Source of the DNA: Amycolatopsis orientalis DSM 43388
GTDB lineage: Bacteria > Actinomycetota > Actinomycetes > Mycobacteriales > Pseudonocardiaceae
Length of the DNA: 64,000 bases
Direction: 5' to 3'
Assembly: GCF_000411975.1 (NCBI RefSeq)
Contig: NZ_ASXG01000158.1
Location: 92,746 to 156,745, forward strand
In this document: in pieces, positions 34,328 through 42,599 of the stretch
How the letters are laid out: the number at the start of each line of letters is the position of its first letter
Position numbering within the stretch: the stretch's first letter is position 1
Position numbers and translations under genes: made by a program
Notes under the pieces: model-generated
What the model was told of the DNA's origin: nothing
The model's database searches: none
The model's input: only the letters and a program-made list of their open reading frames with translations

Positions 34328-35725
34328 CTACTTGCCGCCGCTCGCCATCCGCAGCACGTCGAGCGCCTCGTCCAGCTGCGCTTCGGTGAGCTTGCCGTCG
34401 CGGACGTATCCGCGTTCCAGCACGACCTCGCGGATCGTCTTGAGTTCCTTGAGCGCCTGCTTCGCCACCGCGGCCGCTTCCTCGTAGCCGATGTACTTGT
34501 TGAGCGGAGTGACGATCGACGGCGACCCCTCGGCGTACTGCCGGGCGCGCTCGGCGTTCGCGGTGACCCCGGCGAACACCTTGTCCGCCAGCAGCCGCGA
34601 GACGGCCGCGAGCAGCCGCGCCGATTCGAGCACGTTGCGCGCGATGACCGGCAGGTTCACGTTGAGCTGGAAGTTGCCCGCCGCCCCGGCGAACGCGACC
34701 GCCGCGTCGTTGCCGACGACCTGCGCGACGACCTGCAGCGTCGCCTCCGGGATGACCGGGTTGACCTTGCCCGGCATGATCGACGAACCCGGCTGCAGGT
34801 CCGGCAGCGCCAGCTCGGCCAGGCCGGTGCGCGGGCCGGAGCCCAGCCAGCGCAGGTCGTTCGCGATCTTGTTGAGCGACACGGCGACCGTGCGCAGGTG
34901 CCCGGAGGTCTCGACCACGCTGTCCTGCGTCGCCTGCGCCTCGAAGTGGTTGCGGGCCTCGGTGAGCGGCAACCCGGTGAGCTGGGCCAGTTCGGCCGAG
35001 ACCACCGCGCCGAAGCCGTCGGGGGCGTTGAGACCGGAGCCGACCGCGGTGCCGCCGATCGGCAGTTCGCCCAGGCGCGGCAGGCCGGACTGCAGCCGTT
35101 CGATGCCGAACCGGATCTGCGCGGCCCACGCGCCCGCCTCCTGGCCGAGCGTGATCGGCACGGCGTCCATCAGGTGCGTACGGCCGGACTTGACGACGTC
35201 CTGCCACTCGTCGGCACGCGCCTCGATCGCGCCCGCGAGGTGCTCCAGCGCGGGGATGACGTCGGTGAGGACGGCCTCGGTGGCGGCGACGTGGATCGTC
35301 GTCGGGAAGGTGTCGTTCGACGACTGCGACGCGTTGACGTGGTCGTTCGGGTGCACGTCGCGGCCGAGCGCACGGGTGGCCAGCGTCGCGATGACCTCGT
35401 TCGCGTTCATGTTGGACGACGTGCCCGAGCCGGTCTGGAAGACGTCGATCGGGAAGTGCGCGTCGTGCTTGCCCTCGGCGACCTCGTCGGCGGCCTTCGC
35501 GATCGCGTCGGCGACGTCGGCGTCGAGGACGCCAAGACGCGCGTTCACGCGGGCGGCGGCGGCCTTCAACAGGCCCAGCGCGCGGATCTGGGCGCGCTCG
35601 AGACCGCGGCCGGAGATGGGGAAGTTCTCGACGGCACGCTGCGTCTGCGCGCGGTAAAGCGCGTCGACCGGGACGCGGACCTCACCCATCGTGTCGTGTT
35701 CGATCCGGTATTCCTGTTCAGCCAT
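34328..35725 (-). CDS. fum: Class II fumarate hydratase
   Basis: A 465-residue homotetrameric fumarase that interconverts fumarate and L-malate in the TCA cycle. It shows the FQTGSGTSSNMNANEV and NASQSSNDTFPTTIHV substrate loops, TVVKSGRTHLMDA-type block (here VVKSGRTHLMDAVPITLGQE) and the superfamily signature GSSIMPGKVNP with the catalytic Ser. There are no iron-sulfur cysteines, as expected for class II. The ATG at 35725 (MAEQEYRIEHD) is the standard start. It is the homologue of Rv1098c, near glpX as in mycobacteria. Confidence 0.96.
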   Translation of the reverse strand: MAEQEYRIEHDTMGEVRVPVDALYRAQTQRAVENFPISGRGLERAQIRALGLLKAAAARVNARLGVLDADVADAIAKAADEVAEGKHDAHFPIDVFQTGSGTSSNMNANEVIATLATRALGRDVHPNDHVNASQSSNDTFPTTIHVAATEAVLTDVIPALEHLAGAIEARADEWQDVVKSGRTHLMDAVPITLGQEAGAWAAQIRFGIERLQSGLPRLGELPIGGTAVGSGLNAPDGFGAVVSAELAQLTGLPLTEARNHFEAQATQDSVVETSGHLRTVAVSLNKIANDLRWLGSGPRTGLAELALPDLQPGSSIMPGKVNPVIPEATLQVVAQVVGNDAAVAFAGAAGNFQLNVNLPVIARNVLESARLLAAVSRLLADKVFAGVTANAERARQYAEGSPSIVTPLNKYIGYEEAAAVAKQALKELKTIREVVLERGYVRDGKLTEAQLDEALDVLRMASGGK

Positions 35726-35841
35726 GCCTTCGATTCTGGCCCCGATTCGGGCAACTGGCCGGGTGTTGTCGCCCACCCCGACGACTAAGCTCGGTGGTGT
35801 TCTCGATCACCGCCACCCGCCACTGGCATGGAGCGAGCCTC

Positions 35842-36813
35842 ATGGATTACGACCTCGTCGTCATCGGAGCCGGTCCCACCGGCCTCTTCGCCGCCTACTA
35901 CGCGGGATTCCGCGGCCTGTCGATGGCCGTCGTCGATTCGCTGCCCGAACCGGGCGGCCAGGTCACCGCGATGTATCCGGAGAAGATGATCTACGACGTC
36001 GGCGGGTTCCCCGCGGTCCGCGGCCGCGATCTCGTGCAGGGCCTCGTGGACCAGGCCGCGCCGTGGAAACCGGATTACCTGCTCGGCCGGAAGGCGGAGA
36101 AGCTGGAGAGCGTCGACGGAGGTCTCGAACTGACCCTCGACGGCGGCGACGTGCTGCGCGCGGGCGCGGTCCTGATCACCGCGGGCATCGGCGAGTTCAC
36201 TCCGCGTCCGCTGCCCGCCGGGGACGGCTGGCTCGGCCGGGGAATGGTCCATTTCGTTCCGTCGCTCGCGGCGCACGCGGGCCAGCACGTGGTCGTGGTC
36301 GGCGGCGGGGATTCGGCGTTCGACTGGTGCCTGGCGCTGCACCCGGTAGCGGCGAGCGTGACGCTCGTGCACCGGCGCGCCAAGTTCCGGGCCGCGGAAT
36401 CGATCGTGCGGCAGGTGCGGGAGCTGGGCGTGCGGCTGGTCACGGACGCCGAGGTGGCGCGCTTCGTGGAAGCCCCGGACGGTTCCCTGGCGGCGGTCGA
36501 CGTGACGGTGAAGGGCGGCACGGACGAGCAGCTGCGCGCGGACGCGGTGGTCGCGGCACTGGGATTCACCGCGGATTTGGGGCCGATCGAGAGCTGGGGG
36601 CTGGAAATCGACCACCGGGCCATTTCGGTGGATTCGACGATGGCGACCGCGCGGCCGAGGGTTTACGCGGCGGGGGATGTGGCGGCGTACCCGGGGAAGG
36701 TGAAACTGATCGCGACCGGGTTCGGGGAGGCGGCGACGGCGGTGAACAACATCGCGGTCGCGTTGAATCCCGAGGCGCATTTGTTCCCCGGGCATTCGAG
36801 CAACGTCGAGTGA
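35842..36813 (+). CDS. Thioredoxin reductase-like ferredoxin/flavodoxin-NADP+ reductase
   Basis: A 323-residue FAD/NAD(P)-binding protein. The FAD GxGxxG motif is LVVIGAGPTGLFAAYYA at the N-terminus, then EPGGQVTAMYPEKMIYDVGGFP. The second Rossmann motif is VVVVGGGDSAFDWCLAL, and VYAAGDVAAYPGKVKLIATGFGEA closes the FAD site. The redox CxxC of true thioredoxin reductases is missing, which places it with TrxR-type ferredoxin-NADP+ reductases. The ATG at 35842 has GGAG 8 bases upstream. It is divergent from fum. Confidence 0.88.
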   Translation: MDYDLVVIGAGPTGLFAAYYAGFRGLSMAVVDSLPEPGGQVTAMYPEKMIYDVGGFPAVRGRDLVQGLVDQAAPWKPDYLLGRKAEKLESVDGGLELTLDGGDVLRAGAVLITAGIGEFTPRPLPAGDGWLGRGMVHFVPSLAAHAGQHVVVVGGGDSAFDWCLALHPVAASVTLVHRRAKFRAAESIVRQVRELGVRLVTDAEVARFVEAPDGSLAAVDVTVKGGTDEQLRADAVVAALGFTADLGPIESWGLEIDHRAISVDSTMATARPRVYAAGDVAAYPGKVKLIATGFGEAATAVNNIAVALNPEAHLFPGHSSNVE

Positions 36814-36814
36814 A

Positions 36815-37567
36815 TCAGCCGGTTTTCTCCGCCAGCCAAGGCTGGTACGCCACCGCCGAGGTCGCGATCGACGGAGCCGAACCGCAGGTCGACGAATGGT
36901 TGCCCGGGCGGCTGACCATTCCGGCCAGCACCCACCGGTCGCCGTCGCGGATCAGTTCCGGGCCGCCGGAATCGCCGTAGCAGGAACCGGATCCGCCGGG
37001 GCTTTCCGTGCACAGCTCGGAGGTTCCGTCGAACGCCGCCGTGCATTTCGCGCCCGGCACCAATTGCGTGTCGAGCTGGCGCAGCGTTTTCGACACCGGA
37101 CCGCAGTTCGGCGTCGCGCACGTCTGGCCCCAGCCGATGACCCGGACCGCCGTGCCCGGCGACGCCGAACCGCCGATCGAGATCGGCGCGGCTTTCACCG
37201 GTGCGGTCATCCGGATGAGTCCGACGTCGCCGGTTTGCGTTTCTGCGTTGAAGTGCGGGTGCAGCACGAATTCCGCTGCTTGGGGAGTTTCCCCGCCGTC
37301 GTCGGCGTCGTTGCTGCCGACGCGCAATCCGATCGTCGCCGGGTCTTTCGCGGACAGGCAGTGCGCCGCGGTGACCACCCAGGTCGGCGTGATCAGCGCA
37401 CCGCCGCAGAACAGCGCGCCGCCCGAGGTGTGCAGGGACACCGCGAACGGATACGGCTGGTCCGCGTCGGTTCCGCCGACGATGGAACGGCCCGCCGAAG
37501 CGCTGCCCGCGCTGAGCACGACTCCGGTGAGGACAGTCAGCACCAGCGCGAACAGCCGTTTCGACAC
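36815..37567 (-). CDS. Secreted trypsin-fold (S1) serine protease
   Basis: A 250-residue protein with a signal peptide (MSKRLFALVLTVLTGVVLSA, then GSASA) and the mature start at or near IVGGTDADQPYPF, the classic zymogen cleavage point. The catalytic triad is His69 (TAAHCL), Asp114 (GDVGLIRM) and Ser200 (GDSGGP). The residue six before Ser200, equivalent to position 189 of trypsin, is Gly, so Arg/Lys specificity is unlikely. It is 19 bases downstream of glpX on the same strand and may be cotranscribed. Confidence 0.9.
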   Translation of the reverse strand: MSKRLFALVLTVLTGVVLSAGSASAGRSIVGGTDADQPYPFAVSLHTSGGALFCGGALITPTWVVTAAHCLSAKDPATIGLRVGSNDADDGGETPQAAEFVLHPHFNAETQTGDVGLIRMTAPVKAAPISIGGSASPGTAVRVIGWGQTCATPNCGPVSKTLRQLDTQLVPGAKCTAAFDGTSELCTESPGGSGSCYGDSGGPELIRDGDRWVLAGMVSRPGNHSSTCGSAPSIATSAVAYQPWLAEKTG

Positions 37568-37586
37568 CGGGAAACTCCTTGGCAGA

Positions 37587-38642
37587 TCAGGGAAGCGGAG
37601 GCACCACGTGCTCGTCGTCGAGGTCGAGGTTCCCGTCGAAGTTGACCGACGAGTACGCCCGCAGCTTCTCGAGGCGGTGGTAGCCGTCGATCATTCTGAC
37701 CGTCCCGGACTTGGACCGCATGACGATCGACTGCGTCGTCGCGCCGCCCGCCCGGTAGTGGACGCCGCGCAGCAGGTCGCCGTCGGTGACTCCGGTCGCG
37801 CAGAAGAACACGTTGTCGCCGGTGACCAGGTCGTCGTTGAGCAGGATCCGGTCCAGGTCGTGGCCCGCGGCGAGAGCTTTCTCGCGCTCCGCGTCGTCCT
37901 TCGGCCACAGCCGGCCCTGCAGTTCGCCGCCGAGGCACTTCATCGCGCACGCGGCGATGATGCCCTCGGGGGTGCCGCCGATGCCGAGCAGCATGTCGAC
38001 GCCGGTGGTCGGCCGGGCCGCGGCGATCGCGCCCGCGACGTCGCCGTCGGAGATGAACCGGATCCGGGCACCCGCCTCGCGGACCTCTTTGACCAGCTGC
38101 TCGTGCCGCGGCCGGTCGAGGATGCAGACCGTCACGTCGCTGACGCTGGAGTTCTTCGCCTTCGCGACGCGCCGGATGTTCTCCGCGACCGGGGCGGAGA
38201 TGTCCACCTTGCCCGCCGCGTCCGGGCCGACGGCCAGCTTCTCCATGTAGAACACCGCGGACGGGTCGAACATCGCGCCGCGCTCGGCGACGGCGAGCAC
38301 GGCCAGCGCGTTCGGCATGCCCTTCGCCATCAGCGTGGTGCCGTCGACCGGGTCGACCGCGACATCGCAGTCCGGGCCGTCGCCGTTGCCGACTTCTTCG
38401 CCGTTGAACAGCATCGGCGCTTCGTCCTTCTCGCCCTCGCCGATGACGACGACGCCGCGCATCGAGACGGTGGAGACGAGCTGGCGCATCGCGTCGACGG
38501 CAGCCCCGTCGCCGCCGATCTTGTCGCCGCGGCCGACCCAGCGGCCGGCGGCCATCGCGGCTGCCTCGGTCACCCGCACCAGTTCCATGGCGAGGTTGCG
38601 ATCAGGCGCTTCGCGTCGGCTGCGGTCACTGGCGGTGGTCAT
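37587..38642 (-). CDS. glpX: Class II fructose-1,6-bisphosphatase GlpX
   Basis: A 351-residue metal-dependent phosphatase that removes the 1-phosphate of fructose 1,6-bisphosphate in gluconeogenesis. It has the GlpX set: GRGDKIGGDGAAVDAMR, VVVIGEGEKDEAPML, VAVDPVDGTTLMAKGMPNA, SDGDVAGAIAAA and GIGGTPEGIIAACAMKCLGG. The ATG at 38642 has GGGAGG 5 bases upstream. The homologue Rv1099c is the sole FBPase of M. tuberculosis; no other FBPase is visible here. Confidence 0.96.
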   Translation of the reverse strand: MTTASDRSRREAPDRNLAMELVRVTEAAAMAAGRWVGRGDKIGGDGAAVDAMRQLVSTVSMRGVVVIGEGEKDEAPMLFNGEEVGNGDGPDCDVAVDPVDGTTLMAKGMPNALAVLAVAERGAMFDPSAVFYMEKLAVGPDAAGKVDISAPVAENIRRVAKAKNSSVSDVTVCILDRPRHEQLVKEVREAGARIRFISDGDVAGAIAAARPTTGVDMLLGIGGTPEGIIAACAMKCLGGELQGRLWPKDDAEREKALAAGHDLDRILLNDDLVTGDNVFFCATGVTDGDLLRGVHYRAGGATTQSIVMRSKSGTVRMIDGYHRLEKLRAYSSVNFDGNLDLDDEHVVPPLP

Positions 38643-38731
38643 GGTGGCCTCCCGGAACACGGTTCGTCAGCGGGTGCCCAGTCTGTCAGATCCCGGGACC
38701 ACCTGACCGATTCAGCCACGCATGGTGCACG

Positions 38732-38956
38732 TCACTCTGTGTCGTCGTCGGTCTCCACCGAGGCCAGCGCGGCCTCGATCCGCTCGCGGGCGCCTTCCAG
38801 ATGCCGCTCGCACACCTTGGCGAGCCGCTCGCCCTTCTCCCAGAGTTCGAGCGACTGCTCCAGGGAAAGCCCGCCGGCTTCCAGCTCCTTCACGACCTCG
38901 ACGAGCTGATCGCGGGCCTGCTCGTAACCGAGTCCGGCGGTGTCTGCTTCGCTCAC
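38732..38956 (-). CDS. xseB: Exodeoxyribonuclease VII small subunit
   Basis: A 74-residue helical-hairpin protein with the XseB pattern: GYEQARDQLVEVVKELEAGG, LSLEQSLELWEKGERLAKVC, then HLEGARERIE. It assembles with XseA to degrade single-stranded DNA. It starts with GTG inside the stop of the preceding gene (GTGA overlap, 38953-38956), so it is the last cistron of a tightly coupled set of four. Confidence 0.94.
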   Translation of the reverse strand: MSEADTAGLGYEQARDQLVEVVKELEAGGLSLEQSLELWEKGERLAKVCERHLEGARERIEAALASVETDDDTE

Positions 38957-39411
38957 GTTCTCCGACCTTGTGGTGCACGGGGCTGTCGGCGCAGACTACC
39001 GCGTCCGGCGGCGGTCCCGGGGACGCTGGATCCGGCCCGCTGCGGGCACGCGACCACCGCACTCGCCATCGCGTGGTCGTACCCGACGAACGCCAGCGCG
39101 AACTCCTGTCCGTCACCGTCCGCGATGGCGTCCTCGAGGTTTTCCTGCGCGCTCGCCACCCGGCGCCGGTGGCCGGTCCCTTCGGCGAACCACCAGCGGA
39201 CGCCGACGTGCTCCGAAGTCGCCTCGGACAGCCGCCTGAGCTGGGGCGCCAGGCCCCGCCGGGCCGCGGTGCCGCAGCCGGCGAGCAGCGCCGTCCAGCA
39301 TTCGTCGGCCGCGCGGTCGGTGACCAGGGCCTGCCGCAGCAGGAGACCGGCGTTGAGCCGGGCCGCGGCGTCTACCGTGAGCGGGAGGAACGCCGGGGCT
39401 CGGTGCATCAC
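38953..39411 (-). CDS. Uncharacterised protein encoded between xseA and xseB
   Basis: A 152-residue protein I do not recognise. It begins GTG-ATG inside the xseA stop (39408-39411) and ends inside the xseB start, so both junctions are 4-base or shorter overlaps. This argues strongly that it is translated. Residues ~10-115 look helical and folded (LTVDAAARLNAGLLLRQALV, RAADECWTALLAG, VGVRWWFAEGTGHRRR, DGQEFALAFVGYDHAMASAVV). The last ~35 residues are Arg/Gly/Pro-rich and disordered. It may be an exonuclease VII partner or a lineage-specific insertion. In M. tuberculosis, as I recall it, xseA and xseB are adjacent. Confidence 0.7.
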   Translation of the reverse strand: MMHRAPAFLPLTVDAAARLNAGLLLRQALVTDRAADECWTALLAGCGTAARRGLAPQLRRLSEATSEHVGVRWWFAEGTGHRRRVASAQENLEDAIADGDGQEFALAFVGYDHAMASAVVACPQRAGSSVPGTAAGRGSLRRQPRAPQGRRT

Positions 39412-40673
39412 GGCCGGTCTCCTTCCGGTACGGGGGTCGTCGGCTCGACGGAGTCGGCCACCGCGTGGATCGCCCCGTCGGCGACCCGTACGCGCAGCCG
39501 CGCACCGTCCTCGATCTGGGAGACGGAGCGGAGCACGTGGAGGTTGCCCGCGGAATCAGTGAACTGGACGACGGCGTATCCGCGCTCCATCGTCGCCGCC
39601 GGGCCGAGCGCGGCCAGCCTGCCCCGCGCGTTCGCGACTTCCGCCTGGTCTTTGGCGAGCAGGCTGAGCATCGCGCGACGGCCGCGCTCGCGGTGCATCT
39701 CGACGTCGCTGAGCCGGCGTTCGATCGGACCCAGCGGATCGGCCAGCGACGGACGGCTGCGCAGCTGGGTCAGCAGCCGCGTCTCCCGGTCGACCCAGCC
39801 GTGCAGCGCACGCCGGCCGCGGTCGCGCATCTGCCGCACCCGCGCGGTTTCTTCGCGGACGTCCGGCACGATGCGCTTGCTCGCGTCAGTCGGAGTGGAG
39901 CAGCGCAGGTCGGCGACGTGGTCGAGCAGCGGGGAGTCCGGCTCGTGCCCGATCGCGCTGACGATCGGCGTGCCCGCGGCCGCGACCGCCCGGCACAGTG
40001 CTTCGTCGGAAAACGGCAGCAGGTCCTCGACGCTGCCGCCGCCGCGGGCGATGACGATCACGTCGACGTCCGGGTCTTTGTCCAAGATGGACAGTGCGCG
40101 CAGGATCTGCGGCACGGCCTGCGAACCCTGCACAGCGGTGTTCAGCACCTTGAACAACACGTGCGGCCAGCGGGCCTGCGCGTTCGCCAGCACGTCCCGC
40201 TCGGCCGCCGACGCGCGTCCGGTGATCAGCCCGATTCCCTTGGGCAGAAAGGGAATCGGCCGCTTCCGTTCGCGGGCGAACATGCCCTCGGCGGCCAGCA
40301 GCTTGCGCAGTCGTTCGATCCGCGCGAGCAGTTCGCCGATGCCGACCGCGCGGATCTGGTCCGCGCGCAGGCTCAGCGTGCCGCGGCCGAAGAAGAACGA
40401 CGGCTTGGCGTGAATGACGATCCGGTCGCCTTCGCGCAGCGGCGTCGGCAGTTCGCGCACCAGCCACATCGGACAGGTGACGGACATCGAGACGTCCGCG
40501 GACGGGTCGCGCAGGGTCAGGAACGCGGTCTGCGTGCCGGGCCGCGCGTTCATCTGCGTGACCTGGCCTTCGACCCAGACGTCGCCGAGCCGGTGGACCC
40601 AGTCGCCGATTTTGCGCGCGACAGTGCGGACCGGCCACGGATTCTCCGCGCTGGTGGCGGGGTCGTTGCTCAC
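39408..40673 (-). CDS. xseA: Exodeoxyribonuclease VII large subunit
   Basis: A 421-residue protein. The N-terminal OB fold (WVEGQVTQMNARPGTQTAFL) is followed by the nuclease domain with IGLITGRASAAERDVL, VDVIVIARGGGSVEDLLPFSDE and SAIGHEPDSPLLDHVADLR, and then a long coiled-coil stalk that receives XseB subunits. It cuts single-stranded DNA from both ends and is important in repair of crosslinks and mismatches. The GTG at 40673 overlaps the stop of the Rv1109c-like gene (GTGA). Confidence 0.95.
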   Translation of the reverse strand: MSNDPATSAENPWPVRTVARKIGDWVHRLGDVWVEGQVTQMNARPGTQTAFLTLRDPSADVSMSVTCPMWLVRELPTPLREGDRIVIHAKPSFFFGRGTLSLRADQIRAVGIGELLARIERLRKLLAAEGMFARERKRPIPFLPKGIGLITGRASAAERDVLANAQARWPHVLFKVLNTAVQGSQAVPQILRALSILDKDPDVDVIVIARGGGSVEDLLPFSDEALCRAVAAAGTPIVSAIGHEPDSPLLDHVADLRCSTPTDASKRIVPDVREETARVRQMRDRGRRALHGWVDRETRLLTQLRSRPSLADPLGPIERRLSDVEMHRERGRRAMLSLLAKDQAEVANARGRLAALGPAATMERGYAVVQFTDSAGNLHVLRSVSQIEDGARLRVRVADGAIHAVADSVEPTTPVPEGDRP

Positions 40674-41302
40674 TGGCCTTCCGCGGGGTCGCCCGGTTGT
40701 TCCTCGGCCTTGCGCGCATTGCCGATCCGCCGCGCGAGCATGCCGACGAACGACGCGCGATCGGCGTTGGCCTTCTCGTACTCCAGCAGCTCTTCGAGCT
40801 GGGGCACGGTCAGCCGGCGCAGCCGGGCGCGCAGCTGCGGCAAGGTCAGGTCGTCGTAATTGCCCAGCCCGGCCGGGCCGGAGCTGTCGTTCTCGCCGTC
40901 GGAGTGCTCCTCGGCGAGCGCGCGGGTCTCCTCGATCCACGGGTCGTCGACGGTGTCCGCGGCGAGGTCCGGCGGCTGCGTGCGGTGGCCGTTGGTGCGC
41001 GGCTCGGGCAGGTCGTCGACCGGTACGAGCGTGGGCCGCGACGGGGTGAACTCGGGCTCGGCGTCCTCGTCGAACGTGGCCCAGCTGGGCGTGTCCTCGA
41101 CCGGACGCAGCATCGACAACGCGTCGTCGCCCTTGATGGCCAGCTCGGTGACGTGCTGCTGGACGCGCATGGACAGCTGCAGCACCTGGCTCACGACGGT
41201 GACCGGCAGGCCGGTGAGCTGCTTCGGGAGCTCACGAACCCGCTCGGCGGTGGTGACGGCGAGGCCCGCGGCGACCCGGAGGGGGAGCGGGAGTGGCTTC
41301 AT
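40670..41302 (-). CDS. Lipid droplet-associated-type protein (Rv1109c-like)
   Basis: A 210-residue protein. The N-terminal ~65 residues are amphipathic helices (PLPLRVAAGLAVTTAERVRE, VVSQVLQLSMRVQQHVTEL) that could lie on a lipid surface. A disordered acidic/proline middle follows, then a C-terminal helical motif LTLPQLRARLRRLTVPQLEELLEYE that resembles Rho-N/SAP-like helices and continues KANADRASFVGMLARRI. It corresponds to Rv1109c. It heads the xseA-orf-xseB set by a GTGA overlap, so it belongs to the same transcript. The connection between this protein and exonuclease VII is unexplained. Confidence 0.82.
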   Translation of the reverse strand: MKPLPLPLRVAAGLAVTTAERVRELPKQLTGLPVTVVSQVLQLSMRVQQHVTELAIKGDDALSMLRPVEDTPSWATFDEDAEPEFTPSRPTLVPVDDLPEPRTNGHRTQPPDLAADTVDDPWIEETRALAEEHSDGENDSSGPAGLGNYDDLTLPQLRARLRRLTVPQLEELLEYEKANADRASFVGMLARRIGNARKAEEQPGDPAEGQ

Positions 41303-41452
41303 GGGTCCAGCGTGCCGCATCCGGGCTGTTCTGCCCAACCGAACGGGTGGCCAGGGGCGCCGGACGTGATGCCCGGCACAGCCTGAACGGCCGCCGCCAT
41401 CATCCGAACGAGGACTTCAACCCCGGCTCGGCACTGCCCGTACCCTGGAGGC

Positions 41453-42463
41453 ATGACTTCAGCGAGTCCCGGAACCGAACCCGCCGGTACCCCGACGATC
41501 TCCCGGTCCGGCGCCGCCAAACGCGTGCTGCTCGCGAAGCCGCGCGGTTACTGCGCCGGCGTTGACCGCGCGGTCGTCGCCGTGGAGAAGGCGCTCGAGC
41601 TGTACGGGCCCCCGGTGTACGTGCGCAAGGAAATCGTGCACAACCGGCACGTCGTCGACACCCTGCGCGAACGGGGCGTGATCTTCGTCGACGAGACGTC
41701 CGAGGTGCCCGAGGGCGCGCTGGTCGTGTTCTCCGCGCACGGTGTCTCGCCCGCGGTGCACGCCGAGGCCGCGGAGCGGAACCTGCGCACCATCGACGCG
41801 ACCTGCCCGCTGGTCACCAAGGTGCACAAAGAGGTCAACCGCTTCGCGAAGGACGACTACGACATCCTGCTCATCGGCCACGAGGGCCACGAGGAGGTCG
41901 AGGGCACGGCGGGCGAGGCGCCGGACAAGGTGCAGCTGGTCGACAAGCCCGAGGACGTCGACAAGGTCGACGTGCGCGATCCGTCGAAGGTGATCTGGCT
42001 CTCGCAGACCACGCTGTCGGTGGACGAGACGATGGAACGCGTCGACCAGTTGCGCGACCGCTTCCCGACCTTGGCCGACCCGCCCAGCGACGACATCTGC
42101 TACGCCACCACCAACCGCCAGGTCGCGGTCAAGGCGATGGCCCCGGAGTGCGATCTGGTGCTGGTCGTCGGCTCGAAGAACTCGTCCAACTCGAAGCGGC
42201 TGGTCGAGGTCGCGTTGAAGGCCGGAGCGTCGGCTTCGCACCTGGTCGACTTCGCTTCGGAGGTCGACGAGGCGTGGCTGGAAGGCGTGTCGACGGTCGG
42301 GGTCACGTCGGGGGCTTCGGTGCCGGACGTGCTGGTGATGGACCTGCTGAAGTGGCTCGCCGAGCGCGGGTACGGGCAGGTCGACGAGGTGACGACGGCG
42401 AACGAGAAGATCGCGTTCGCGTTGCCGAAGGAGCTTCGGAAGGCTGCTAAGTCGGAGTCCTGA
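41453..42463 (+). CDS. ispH: 4-hydroxy-3-methylbut-2-enyl diphosphate reductase
   Basis: A 336-residue iron-sulfur enzyme, the last step of the MEP pathway, giving IPP and DMAPP. The three cluster cysteines are Cys34 (PRGYCAGVDRA), Cys118 (DATCPLVTKVH) and Cys216 (DDICYATTNRQ). Substrate His/Glu residues sit in VRKEIVHNRHVV, FSAHGVSP and IGHEGHEEVEGT. It is the homologue of Rv1110 (lytB2). The ATG at 41453 is used, although GGAGG is very close; the conserved region starts ~20 residues later. Confidence 0.96.
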   Translation: MTSASPGTEPAGTPTISRSGAAKRVLLAKPRGYCAGVDRAVVAVEKALELYGPPVYVRKEIVHNRHVVDTLRERGVIFVDETSEVPEGALVVFSAHGVSPAVHAEAAERNLRTIDATCPLVTKVHKEVNRFAKDDYDILLIGHEGHEEVEGTAGEAPDKVQLVDKPEDVDKVDVRDPSKVIWLSQTTLSVDETMERVDQLRDRFPTLADPPSDDICYATTNRQVAVKAMAPECDLVLVVGSKNSSNSKRLVEVALKAGASASHLVDFASEVDEAWLEGVSTVGVTSGASVPDVLVMDLLKWLAERGYGQVDEVTTANEKIAFALPKELRKAAKSES

Positions 42464-42531
42464 GGCCGCTTTCGCAGCGGCTGCTGTTCCGTTGTGTGCT
42501 GCGTGCGGTACACCGGAAACTGTTTTGCCAC

Positions 42532-42577
42532 AACGAAAGGCCGCCGATCCCGGTGCGGGATTCGGCGGCCTTTCGTT
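42532..42577. terminator. Bidirectional terminator between ispH and the DUF6542 gene
   Basis: A ~20-base stem (42532-42551 with 42557-42577) with a single bulged T. It ends in TTTCGTT on the plus strand and the mirrored AACGAAA on the other side, and lies between convergent stops. Confidence 0.8.
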
Positions 42578-42599
42578 GCTTCTGGATGGAACGCACTGG

